A DNA stretch of 64,000 bases from Gammaproteobacteria bacterium (GTDB lineage: Bacteria > Pseudomonadota > Gammaproteobacteria > HK1), in contig JAJFJU010000002.1 of assembly GCA_021773645.1 (NCBI GenBank), positions 103,365-167,364 of the forward strand, written 5' to 3'. Made by a program: the position numbers and the translations under genes. A model generated the notes under the pieces. The model was not told the DNA's origin, made no database searches, and saw only the letters and a program-made list of their open reading frames with translations. Of the stretch, positions 44,881-53,304 are shown piece by piece; position 1 is the first letter of the stretch; each line of letters begins with the position of its first letter.

Positions 44881-45093
44881 GCGTAGAGTACCTCACCTGC
44901 TTGCCGAGTCTCAACTGAAAGGGCAATGAATCGGTGGTTTATATAACCGCATCTAAAGTTGAAACCAGAGTGTGCATCGCGGTAGCCATAGCCACCGCGT
45001 GGGCAACGGTGTCGCAGATTGCACCTTCTATAAAGAAGTTCGCATTAAAAAGTTTTTTATCAACGTATTTCAGACTCTAAAAGGAAAATACTC

Positions 45094-45531
45094 ATGAAAT
45101 TTAGAAACACATTTGCCGCTATAACATTCGTTGCAGTCGCTGTTGGAGCCGTATTTATGGCGGAACAGGCGGTGGCAGAGGGCGCTCAACCTTCACGAGA
45201 CATGATGTTCGTTGATTTGCTATACGTGCAGCCCGGCGTTGGAGATGCTCAAGTTGAAGAATATTTTTCCCGGATAGCGCCAATAGTGGCCAAACATGGA
45301 TTAATGCGCATAGGTAGTTTTAAAGTTACACAAAAGATGGGGGGCTCAATTGAACCGCACTATCTGAATCTCTGGGCGGTTGCCGGAGCCGAGACGTTTA
45401 AGAGTATTTTCGAAGATGAGGAATATACAAAAAATATTCCACTTAGAAATAGTATCTTTGATATGGCACGAGCCCACATGTTTATGCTTTCACCAACTCA
45501 CACGCTGAAAGCACTTCTAAAAGCTAAATAG
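45094..45531 (+). CDS. Secreted small protein, dimeric alpha/beta-barrel (DUF1330-like)
   Basis: The 145-residue protein has a signal peptide (about residues 1-28, cleavage near AVAEG) and then a ferredoxin-like alpha/beta unit (DLLYVQPGVGDAQVEEYFSR, IAPIVAKHGLMRIGSFKV) resembling DUF1330 and antibiotic-monooxygenase-like dimeric barrels, but exported. AAGGAAAA precedes the ATG by about 8 nt. The function is unknown. It is probably controlled by the divergent LysR regulator. Codon use is AT-richer than in neighbouring blocks. Confidence 0.6.
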   Translation: MKFRNTFAAITFVAVAVGAVFMAEQAVAEGAQPSRDMMFVDLLYVQPGVGDAQVEEYFSRIAPIVAKHGLMRIGSFKVTQKMGGSIEPHYLNLWAVAGAETFKSIFEDEEYTKNIPLRNSIFDMARAHMFMLSPTHTLKALLKAK

Positions 45532-45843
45532 GCCTAGTATTGAAGGGTTGTCGTCACCGTGTCATCTCAATCTAGTCACGGAAGCCCTATGTTTCGTGTC
45601 CCCAAAGCGAGCTCAAACCTGTGTTGGTTGAGTTCGCTGACTGTTGGGGGTGCGGAATATCGGGAATCAGGACTTGCTCCATGCACATAGGTTAGGCCCT
45701 GAGTAACCCTCAGGGTCAGGTCTTGTTCGGTGCCCGTCGCTAAACTCAGGAAACTTTAGGAGTTCTGTCTCTCCGGAATGCAGTTAAGTGGCAGTTCGTA
45801 GGTAGGTAGAGCGGATGTTACGGGATGGTTCCGGGAGGAAATG
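45532..45843. other. Intergenic region with one short hairpin, no gene seen
   Basis: I see no convincing reading frame. A perfect 7-bp stem CCCTGAG/CTCAGGG with a 5-nt loop lies at 45697-45715. It might end the secreted-protein transcript, but only a weak T-run follows. The region separates the AT-rich LysR block from tRNA-Thr. Confidence 0.5.
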
Positions 45844-45919
45844 TGGTGCCGGCGCACGGGATCGAACCGCGGACCTGAGGTTTACAAAACCCCTGCTCTA
45901 CCAACTGAGCTACGCCGGC
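45844..45919 (-). tRNA. tRNA-Thr (anticodon UGU)
   Basis: The minus strand folds as a 76-nt tRNA. The acceptor pairs GCCGGCG (45913-45919) with its complement (45848-45854), the D arm is GCTCAGTTGGTAGAGC, the anticodon loop TTTGTAA gives UGU (reads ACA, Thr), and the T arm contains GGTTCGATCC. CCA is encoded. No second copy of its 3' end is seen nearby, so no integration scar here. Confidence 0.93.
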
Positions 45920-46005
45920 CGTAGGAGGCGGTTTGATTGAGGACCGCGCTACTGCGGGCGGGATTGTAGGGAAATCCCCCGAGGGAGGCAATTGCCAGAA
46001 CCTGT

Positions 46006-46704
46006 TTAGCCGGCTGGGCAGGGGGCGGGGGTGACTTCGATTTCCGGGAATAGGGAGGCGAAGGCGGTGACCGGGAAATCGAAGCCAGCGGCAAAGCTGA
46101 TATCCATCCAGGAGGCCTTTACGGTGCGATAGCGTGGCGTAACTTCTGGCTTATAACCACGCCGTTTTAGTTGTTTTACACGCCGGTCCACCGAAGTCCG
46201 GTGGCTATAGACACCCAGGGAGACGGCGTTAGCCATATCGCCACGGGGGACCACCAACAAATCGCGCAAACCTTTTCCACGGAGGGTCGTTACCAGGGCT
46301 ACCGCATCGGCACGGGTTTTCCGCGGCGGAAAGTAGATCCAGTAGCGGGTTAGCTCGCGGTGTTCATCGGTGTGCAGCTTGACGGTCATTCCACGTTCTT
46401 CTAGCCAGTTTTGCAGCCGGGTGACCTGCCTATCGGCCCCAATGGGGCCGAGGCGGTGACATCTGATTGCTTCCTCGGGAGTTGCATCGATGTTCGTGGG
46501 CATGTCCGATGGCCTTTCCACCGGGGCCTGGCGTACCCGCAGTTCGGCGTGGCTGATTTCACTGAGGAGTTGCAGCCGTGTGGCGTGGTCGGTCAGCGGA
46601 AGCGCCATCGGGATGGCCGCGGGAGGCGGGGGTTCCAGATCACGCATGCGGGTGGAGAAAAAGAGCACGTTAGCGAGCAGTATGAGATAGACGACCCACT
46701 TCAT
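46006..46704 (-). CDS. Membrane-anchored SPOR-domain-like protein
   Basis: The 232-residue protein has an N-terminal transmembrane segment (VVYLILLANVLFFS), a Pro/Glu-rich linker, and a C-terminal SPOR-like domain (RQVTRLQNWLEERG, VVPRGDMANAVSLGVYSHRTSVDRR). SPOR domains bind denuded peptidoglycan at division sites. The start overlaps the end of coaX by 4 nt, so it is translated with the coenzyme and biotin genes upstream. Confidence 0.82.
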   Translation of the reverse strand: MKWVVYLILLANVLFFSTRMRDLEPPPPAAIPMALPLTDHATRLQLLSEISHAELRVRQAPVERPSDMPTNIDATPEEAIRCHRLGPIGADRQVTRLQNWLEERGMTVKLHTDEHRELTRYWIYFPPRKTRADAVALVTTLRGKGLRDLLVVPRGDMANAVSLGVYSHRTSVDRRVKQLKRRGYKPEVTPRYRTVKASWMDISFAAGFDFPVTAFASLFPEIEVTPAPCPAG

Positions 46705-47444
46705 AGTTTTTCCCCGTCGTAGAGCGCGAGTCCGCGTAGCACCAGGTCCGGCACGTGGAGGCGGGGCTTTGAGAGGTGGTGGTAGATGGCCTCGGCACCT
46801 CCGCCGCTAATAACGCAGGTAGGCCTGTCTGGGCGTTTTCCTTTGATTTCTCTTCGCGCACTTTCGATGGCACACAAGGTGGCGCGGAGTATGCCTCCCT
46901 GGACACAATCGCCGGTTGAACGGCCGGGCTTTATGCGAGTGCCCGTGGGGTAGGAGCTGATAGCGGAGGTTGCCCTGGCCAGGCTCTCGCTCATGAGTGT
47001 AGGCCCGGGAATAATGTGGCCACCTTGGTGGATACCGTCCTGATCGAGCAGGTCGATGGTAAGCGCGGTGCCACAATCAACTACACAGACGGGGCCCTCG
47101 GTGATGGCCTTGGCGGCAACCATTGCTGTCCAGCGGTCCGCACCCAGGGTTTCAGGGATTGTATAGGCGTTAACCACACCGAGACCGCGTGCAGGAGCAT
47201 GGATAAATTGTATTTGTTGTTGCCAGTGGAAATGGATCCACGAGGTGAGGCAGGTAGTGGCTGCCGCTGAGGCAACGCTAACCCCCAACACTTCTTCCGG
47301 CACTGGCATGCTGCCCCATCGGCTTTCCAGGGCGGAGGCAAAATTATCTTCCTCATAGCTAATGGTGCCGTGGCCGAAGAGCTCATTTTGGGATTGGCAG
47401 GCCCATTTCAGGCGGCTGTTGCCAAGATCAACAAGCAGGCGCAT
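46701..47444 (-). CDS. coaX: Type III pantothenate kinase
   Basis: The 247-residue enzyme phosphorylates pantothenate, the first step of CoA synthesis, and belongs to the ASKHA fold. It has LVDLGNSRLKWA at the N-terminus (phosphate loop), GADRWTAMVAA and VDCGTALTIDLL, the diagnostic type III motifs. It overlaps birA by 17 nt, a common gene pairing. Confidence 0.95.
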   Translation of the reverse strand: MRLLVDLGNSRLKWACQSQNELFGHGTISYEEDNFASALESRWGSMPVPEEVLGVSVASAAATTCLTSWIHFHWQQQIQFIHAPARGLGVVNAYTIPETLGADRWTAMVAAKAITEGPVCVVDCGTALTIDLLDQDGIHQGGHIIPGPTLMSESLARATSAISSYPTGTRIKPGRSTGDCVQGGILRATLCAIESARREIKGKRPDRPTCVISGGGAEAIYHHLSKPRLHVPDLVLRGLALYDGEKL

Positions 47445-48408
47445 GAGCGATCCTCAGGCTAACTTCGCCACTGACAAAATGGCGCAGGCCGGCCGATGTT
47501 TTTAGACGGAGGGCACCGTGCTGGTTCACTCCTGCGGCAATGCCATGCTCCGTACCACGCGGGGTTTCGAGGGCAACCGGGCAATCCTGGAGTAGATCGT
47601 GTCTTTCCCAAGCGGTGCGGAACGGGGCAAAGCCCTGGCGGGAGAATGCCTCCAAAGTGGGTAGCAAATGGTCGAGTAGTGTTGTGGCCACCTGGTTGCG
47701 TTTGAGGGTGTGGCCGCTGGCCCGGGTGAGATCGGTCCAGGGCTGATCGATGGCCTGGCTGGCAGCGGCCGGCAAATTTACGTTAAGGCCAAGGCCAATC
47801 ACCGCCAAATGCTGCTTTCCTGGCAGGGATGCGGTTTCAATCAGGATGCCTGCGAGTTTGCTTCCTTGCCACAGTAGATCGTTGGGCCACTTCAGGCCGG
47901 TGCCGGTAATCCCGAGGGCATTTACTGCCTCGGCGAGGGCAATGCCCACGACCAGGCTAAGGGCGCTGACATCTTCAAGCCGCCAGGCCACGGAACAGCA
48001 GATCTGGCTGGCAAAGGGCGATATCCATGCTCGTCCCCGCCGCCCCCGCCCCGCACTCTGGAGTTCCGCGAGGCAGACATGGCCCGATGCCGGTGCCGGT
48101 GCCAGTTCCAGTTCCAGTAGATGACGGTTGGTGGAGTGGATGGCCGGATGAATCTCCAAAGTGCTTAGCAGTCCGCGTGCTTTGCCGTCGAGATGCGCCT
48201 GAATGTAATCGCCATCCAACAGATCGGCGGGGGCATCCAGGCGATAACCCTGGCGGGAGTCGGTCAGCAGAGGAATGCCATCGGTTTGCAGGGTGTGGGT
48301 GAGCTCAGAAAGCTCCGATGCCGATAGCTCCAGTGCCGTTGTTAGCTTGCTTTCCGAATGAAAGTGGCCATCAGCCAAGGCGGCCAGGAGATCATGCCGT
48401 TTAGACAT
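47428..48408 (-). CDS. birA: Bifunctional biotin ligase / biotin operon repressor
   Basis: The 326-residue protein has an N-terminal winged helix (residues about 1-65, DNA binding) and a biotin ligase domain with GRGRRGRAWISP (biotinyl-AMP loop), KWPNDLLW and GLGLNVNLP. It attaches biotin to carboxylase carrier proteins and may repress biotin genes. The start overlaps xth by 8 nt. Confidence 0.95.
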   Translation of the reverse strand: MSKRHDLLAALADGHFHSESKLTTALELSASELSELTHTLQTDGIPLLTDSRQGYRLDAPADLLDGDYIQAHLDGKARGLLSTLEIHPAIHSTNRHLLELELAPAPASGHVCLAELQSAGRGRRGRAWISPFASQICCSVAWRLEDVSALSLVVGIALAEAVNALGITGTGLKWPNDLLWQGSKLAGILIETASLPGKQHLAVIGLGLNVNLPAAASQAIDQPWTDLTRASGHTLKRNQVATTLLDHLLPTLEAFSRQGFAPFRTAWERHDLLQDCPVALETPRGTEHGIAAGVNQHGALRLKTSAGLRHFVSGEVSLRIAHAPAC

Positions 48409-49168
48409 TGAACTCGGCGATTACCGGGGTGTGATCAGAAGGGCGTTCGAGGCGTCGCGGTTCGCGGTCGATACTCGACGCGGTGCAAAGCTCTGCCAAT
48501 GCATTGCTCGCCAGGATGAGGTCGATACGCATGCCGAGATTGCGTCGGAAGCCAGCCGCACGGTAGTCCCACCAGCTATAGGATGGTGTTTCCTGGGGGA
48601 AGCGGCGGAAGCAGTCTTCCAGCCCCAGTTCCAGCAGCTTCTGCAGTGCCTCGCGCTCCGGCGTGCTGCACAGAATGCGCTCGTGCCAAGCCTCCGGGTC
48701 GTAAACATCTTCATCCTTGGGGGCGATGTTGAAGTCTCCGAGGGTGACGAATAGGGGATGTTCCTCCAGTTGCGCTTGGATGTGGGCGGTTACCTTTTCG
48801 AGCCAGTGCATCTTGTAGGCATATTTGTCTGAGCCTACCTCCGAGCCGTTGACCACGTAGAGGTTGAGCACGCGCACACCGGCAATGGTGGCGCCGAGGA
48901 TGCGCCGCTGGGGATCATCCAGATCGGGAATGTCGGTCACGATATCCGTGGCTGGCTCGCGGCTGATGATGGCCACTCCATTGTAGGTCTTCTGGCCTGC
49001 ATAGACGGCGTGATAACCGGCCGCCTCAATATCGAGTAGTGGGAAGTTCTCGTCGGTGAGTTTGAGCTCCTGCAGGGCGAGGACATCCGGTTGCTCGCTC
49101 TTCAGCCAGTCCAGCACGTGGGGCAGGCGCACCTTCAGGGAGTTGACGTTCCAGGAGGCAATTTTCAT
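48401..49168 (-). CDS. xth: Exodeoxyribonuclease III
   Basis: The 255-residue enzyme is an AP endonuclease/3'-exonuclease of base-excision repair. It has MKIASWNVNSLKVRL, LALQELKL (catalytic Glu), LGDFNIAP and the terminal PSDHTPVIAEF (catalytic Asp-His). ATG 49168 is the family start and overlaps the SH3 gene stop by ATGA; upstream in-frame codons would add an unrelated tail. Confidence 0.95.
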   Translation of the reverse strand: MKIASWNVNSLKVRLPHVLDWLKSEQPDVLALQELKLTDENFPLLDIEAAGYHAVYAGQKTYNGVAIISREPATDIVTDIPDLDDPQRRILGATIAGVRVLNLYVVNGSEVGSDKYAYKMHWLEKVTAHIQAQLEEHPLFVTLGDFNIAPKDEDVYDPEAWHERILCSTPEREALQKLLELGLEDCFRRFPQETPSYSWWDYRAAGFRRNLGMRIDLILASNALAELCTASSIDREPRRLERPSDHTPVIAEFNV

Positions 49169-49878
49169 AGACGATAGCCGCCATGTCGCTGGCGTGCCCG
49201 ATAATCCGTGAGCGCTGCACCGGCGGCGAGGGCGAGGGCAAGGCATAGGCCCAGTAGCCCCCAGGTCCATTGTCCCAGCTGTAACAAGAAACGAATAACC
49301 GGTGCGTCATTGGTGGAGTCAGACGGCGCTGCTTCCCTACTTGTGAGCTGGGACCTGAGCTGCTGGTTTTCCTCGGCGAGGCGTGCCAACTCACGCAGGT
49401 TTTCATCCGATACCGCACTGCCTTTATTTGCTGGCGTCGTTTCTTCCAGCTCGGCTATGCGCGCCTGAAGCTTCTCCAGTTCGGCAAGAGTAGCCTTGCC
49501 GTTTTTGGTTTTTGCCAGCCGTGTGTCGAGTGTTTTTATTTTCTTTTTTGCTGCTTTCAGCACCTTTTCCGAGGAACTGAGGCGGGCCTGCAGATCGAGC
49601 ACCGTAAGTTGGGCGGGTTTCTTTAGCATGATGTAGCTGCTATCCACCCAGCCATTGAGCCCCTCGGTGGTGCGTACCTGGGCAAAATCACCCTCACGCT
49701 TTAGCACCTCCAGCGGTGTACCCGTAGGCACTACCTTGACGATGGCGCTATTGAGCTCCTTTTCCTTATGGATGCCCACCAGCAGCTTGTCGATGATATA
49801 GGCGGTTTCAGCCGCCGCCATCATTGGCAGACTCACCAACAAGGCGATGGTGATTCCGAGCGTGTGGATTTTGCGCAC
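49165..49878 (-). CDS. Membrane-anchored SH3-domain protein (YgiM/TIGR04211-like)
   Basis: The 237-residue protein has a signal peptide (to AAA-E), a bacterial SH3 domain (residues about 25-95, with GLNGWVDSSYI), a coiled coil (about 95-190) and a C-terminal transmembrane helix (WGLLGLCLALALAAGAALT), the TIGR04211/YgiM layout. Its role is unclear; cell-envelope attachment is likely. GTG 49878 is preferred because GGGGAGAG lies about 7 nt upstream; a start at 49938 would add 20 residues before the signal peptide. Confidence 0.88.
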   Translation of the reverse strand: MRKIHTLGITIALLVSLPMMAAAETAYIIDKLLVGIHKEKELNSAIVKVVPTGTPLEVLKREGDFAQVRTTEGLNGWVDSSYIMLKKPAQLTVLDLQARLSSSEKVLKAAKKKIKTLDTRLAKTKNGKATLAELEKLQARIAELEETTPANKGSAVSDENLRELARLAEENQQLRSQLTSREAAPSDSTNDAPVIRFLLQLGQWTWGLLGLCLALALAAGAALTDYRARQRHGGYRL

Positions 49879-49943
49879 GTTTTTACTCTCCCCAACTTTA
49901 TATTCGCGCGCAAAGGATAGGCGAGGAAATGGTGCCATGTCAC

Positions 49944-52013
49944 CTATGTGGTAATACCGGAGTGCCTTAACAGGGCATCGATTTTTGGTTTGCGGCCACG
50001 AAACTCCACGAATAGTTCCATGGCTCCCCGAGTGCCGCCTTGCTCCAGTACCGCTTTTAGAAAGCGTTGCCCGGTGGCGGAGTCAAACACCCCTTGCTCC
50101 TCAAAGCGTGAATAGGCATCGCTGGAAAGCACTTCCGCCCATTTATAACTGTAGTAACCGGCACCATAACCGCCGGCAAAAATGTGGCCGAAGCTATGGG
50201 CAAAGCGATTCCAGGTTGGTGGCTGAATAACCGCCACCTCGGCCCGTACTGTGTCGAGCATGGCCTGCACCTGGTTGGTATCGCCGCCCGCCTGATATTC
50301 CAGATGGAGGCGGAAATCGAACAGTGAAAATTCCAGTTGGCGCACCATCTGCAAGGCGCTATGGAAATTCCTCGCGCCGAGTAGTTTCTCGTAAAGTGCC
50401 TCGGGTAGGGTCTCGCCGCTATCCAGGTGGCCACTGATGAGATCCAATGCCTCACGCTCCCAGCACCAGTTTTCCAGTAGTTGGCTGGGCAACTCTACCG
50501 CATCCCACTCGACCCCGTTGATGCCGGAGACGCTGGCGTATTCCACCCGGGTTAGCAGGTGGTGCATGGCGTGGCCGAATTCGTGAAACAGGGTCAGTAC
50601 GTCGTCGTGGGTGAGCAGTGCAGGCTTGCCGCCGGCAGGCGGTGCGAAGTTGCAGTTCACGAAGGCCACGGGATTTTGTATGCCAGCCTCCGTGCGTCGG
50701 CGTTGGCGACACTCATCCATCCAGGCTCCATTGCGCTTGCCGGAGCGGGCATAGAGGTCGATATAGCAGCTGCCACGCAGCTCGCCATCCGCATCCAGTA
50801 TCCGGTAGCAGCTGACATCCGCGTGCCAGCTTTCTACACCCTCACGAATCTCCAGTTGAATTCCAAAGAGTTTTTGGAGGATGCCGAACAGGCCGTTGAG
50901 CACGCGTGGCAAGGGAAAATAGGGGCGCAGGTCTTCTTGGGAAAAGGCGTAACGATGCTGGCGTAGCTTTTCTGAGTAATAGGCGATGTCCCAGGGTTCG
51001 AGTTGCGTGCGGTCAAATTCGGTGGCGGCGAAGCCCTTTAGTTCAGCCAGTTCCTGCTCGGCAATGGGATGGGCACGGGTGGCGAGATCCTGGAGGAAGC
51101 CAAGCACTTCCCCGGCGGAGTCCGCCATCTTGGTCGCCAGCGAGTATTCCCCGTAATTACCAAAGTCCAGCAAGCCGGAGAGTTCGTGGCGTAGTGCGAG
51201 AATTTCATCAAGCACCGGGCCGTTATCCCATTGGTCGGCATGAGGGCCTTGATCCGAGGCGCGGGTGCTGTAGGCGGCATAGAGTTCGCGCCGCAGTTCG
51301 GCATCCTCGGCATAGGTAACCACGGCGATATAACAGGGGGCATCGAGGCCCAGCAGCCAGCCTTCCTTGTCCGCGGCCTTGGCTTTTTCCCGTGCCTGGG
51401 TGAGGGCACTGTCGGGCAGTCCGCGCAATTGCTTGGCATCGGTGACGTGCTTGCTCCAGGCCTCGGTGGCGTCGAGCACCTGTTCCTCAAAGTGGGTGCT
51501 GAGCTCACTGAGACGGCGAACGATGGCCTTGAAGCGAGTTTTGTGTTCAGGGCTAAGGGCCACACCGCCGAGGCGAAAATCGCGCAGGCTGTTATCGATG
51601 ACTCGTCGTTGGGCCGCTTCCAGCAGCGGATACTCGGTACTTTCCGCAAGTGTCTGGAAGGCCCGGTACAGATCCTGGTTCTGGGTTAGCTCGGTATTGA
51701 ACTCGCTGAGCAGCGGTAGGCTGATTTTATACGCCTCACGCAACGCCTCACTGTCTGCCACCCCATGGAGATGGGAGACCGGCGACCAAGCTTGGTGAAT
51801 GCGATCATCCAATGCCTCTAAGGGAGCCACCAGGTTTTTCCAAGTTGGGGGCGTACAGGAACTCAAAACGGAGCTCAGGGCTTCTTCGCCCTCCTTGAGT
51901 ACTTGCTTGACCGCCGGAACCACGTGCTCCGTCGTGATTTGTGCAAAGGGGGGGAGTTCTGTTTGGCGGAGAAGTGGATTCTGCTGCTGATCGACGGTGC
52001 TGGTTTTAGTCAT
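49944..52013 (-). CDS. prlC: Oligopeptidase A (M3 metallopeptidase)
   Basis: The cytosolic 689-residue zinc peptidase degrades peptides, including signal peptides. It shows the M3 zinc motif HEFGHAMHHLL, with a downstream Glu ligand (ELPSQLLENWCWE), and matches E. coli OpdA/PrlC throughout (SYYSEKLRQHRYAF-type segments, FAGGYGAGYYSYKWAEVL). ATG 52013 gives the family N-terminus; upstream in-frame ATGs (52073, 52115) are possible. It is divergent from the Fur-box iron transporter. Confidence 0.93.
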   Translation of the reverse strand: MTKTSTVDQQQNPLLRQTELPPFAQITTEHVVPAVKQVLKEGEEALSSVLSSCTPPTWKNLVAPLEALDDRIHQAWSPVSHLHGVADSEALREAYKISLPLLSEFNTELTQNQDLYRAFQTLAESTEYPLLEAAQRRVIDNSLRDFRLGGVALSPEHKTRFKAIVRRLSELSTHFEEQVLDATEAWSKHVTDAKQLRGLPDSALTQAREKAKAADKEGWLLGLDAPCYIAVVTYAEDAELRRELYAAYSTRASDQGPHADQWDNGPVLDEILALRHELSGLLDFGNYGEYSLATKMADSAGEVLGFLQDLATRAHPIAEQELAELKGFAATEFDRTQLEPWDIAYYSEKLRQHRYAFSQEDLRPYFPLPRVLNGLFGILQKLFGIQLEIREGVESWHADVSCYRILDADGELRGSCYIDLYARSGKRNGAWMDECRQRRRTEAGIQNPVAFVNCNFAPPAGGKPALLTHDDVLTLFHEFGHAMHHLLTRVEYASVSGINGVEWDAVELPSQLLENWCWEREALDLISGHLDSGETLPEALYEKLLGARNFHSALQMVRQLEFSLFDFRLHLEYQAGGDTNQVQAMLDTVRAEVAVIQPPTWNRFAHSFGHIFAGGYGAGYYSYKWAEVLSSDAYSRFEEQGVFDSATGQRFLKAVLEQGGTRGAMELFVEFRGRKPKIDALLRHSGITT

Positions 52014-52138
52014 GGTTCCGGGCATGGTGAGGGCGGGGCGGGTGATTATGGTGGTCGTTTCCGTGCTTGTCATCCCACTGGCTGGAAACCGTAATCTAAA
52101 GAATAATAACCACATAAACTATGGTTGTATTCGCAAAT

Positions 52139-52157
52139 AAGAATGATTATCATTTGC
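52139..52157. promoter_or_regulatory. Fur box upstream of the iron-binding protein gene
   Basis: The 19-base block contains AATGATTATCATT (52142-52154), a perfect 6-1-6 inverted repeat, with flanks giving three NAT(A/T)AT-like hexamers, as in Fur boxes. It lies about 40-58 bp before the GTG start of the iron-binding protein, so iron repression is expected. Confidence 0.75.
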
Positions 52158-52196
52158 GCCTCGTTTTTGTTCTAATTCTCATCAGGGGAACAGAGA

Positions 52197-53213
52197 GTGA
52201 TACGCAAGCTGGTATTAGGTCTAATGGGCGCAGGATTGCTGGTAACCGCGGTGCAGGCAGAGGAGGTCAATCTCTATTCGGCGCGCAAAGAAAAGCTGAT
52301 CAAGCCACTGCTAACGCAGTTTTCTGCCGAGACTGGAATCAAGGTGAATCTGGTTACTGGCAAGGCGGATGCATTGCTCAAGCGTCTTGAGGCCGAGGGC
52401 CGTAATAGCCCAGCGGATCTTTTTATCACCGTGGACGCGGGCCGCTTGCACCGGGCTAAAGCTGCGGGCGTGTTGCAGCCGGTGGACAGCAAGGGGCTCA
52501 AGGCGGCAGTAGCAGAAAAATACCGTGATCCAGAGGGCTATTGGTATGGCCTTTCACTACGGGCGCGGCCGATTTTTTACGTGAAGGGCAAGGTTGATCC
52601 GGCGGAGCTTTCCTCCTATGAAGATTTGGCTACTGCTAAGTGGAAGGGGCGCATCTGCATCCGTGGCTCCGGCAATATCTATAATCAGTCTCTGGTCGCT
52701 TCCATGCTGATCGCTAACGGTGGGGCGAAGACCGAGGCCTGGGCCAAGGCTTTCGTGGCTAACTTTGGACGGCCCCCGCAGGGTGGGGATAGGGACCAGA
52801 TCAAGGCTGCAGCGGCAGGACAGTGCGATATTGCCATCGCCAATACCTATTATTTCGGTCGTATGCTGAAGGCAAAGAAGGATGATCCGCAACAAAGTGC
52901 GGCGGAAAAGATGGCTATATTCTGGCCCAATCAGGGCGATCGTGGCGCCCATGTAAATGTTAGTGGTGTGGGCCTGACCCGGGCGGCAAAGCATCGCGCC
53001 GCGGCTATCCAGTTGATGGAATATCTGGTCCGGGCCAAATCTCAGAAATGGTATGCTGAGGTCAACAACGAGTATCCAGTGGTTGCCGGCATAGCCGCTG
53101 GTCCAGTGGTCGATGGATGGGGCGATTTCAAGGCGGACAGCATCAATCTTTCGCAACTTGGCGAAAAGAATGCAGCGGCGGTTCGTATTATGGATCGCGC
53201 AGGCTGGAAATAA
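52197..53213 (+). CDS. Fe(3+) ABC transporter periplasmic binding protein (FbpA/FutA-like)
   Basis: The 338-residue protein has a signal peptide (to VQA-EE) and the two-lobed ferric-binding fold (EVNLYSARKEKLIKPLL, FSAETGIKVNLVTGKAD). The paired tyrosines in NTYYFGRM match the Fe(III) ligands of FbpA. GTG start 52197 has AGGGGAA about 7 nt upstream, behind a Fur box. It delivers iron to the permease encoded next. No ATPase gene is seen in the neighbourhood. Confidence 0.93.
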   Translation: MIRKLVLGLMGAGLLVTAVQAEEVNLYSARKEKLIKPLLTQFSAETGIKVNLVTGKADALLKRLEAEGRNSPADLFITVDAGRLHRAKAAGVLQPVDSKGLKAAVAEKYRDPEGYWYGLSLRARPIFYVKGKVDPAELSSYEDLATAKWKGRICIRGSGNIYNQSLVASMLIANGGAKTEAWAKAFVANFGRPPQGGDRDQIKAAAAGQCDIAIANTYYFGRMLKAKKDDPQQSAAEKMAIFWPNQGDRGAHVNVSGVGLTRAAKHRAAAIQLMEYLVRAKSQKWYAEVNNEYPVVAGIAAGPVVDGWGDFKADSINLSQLGEKNAAAVRIMDRAGWK

Positions 53214-53304
53214 AGACGGGCTCCCGATTCTGCGGTTTCCGCCGGAGGAGACCATGGAATGCGGGGGATTTCACCATATTCAGATGTTCTGAAAGCGGCT
53301 TTAA

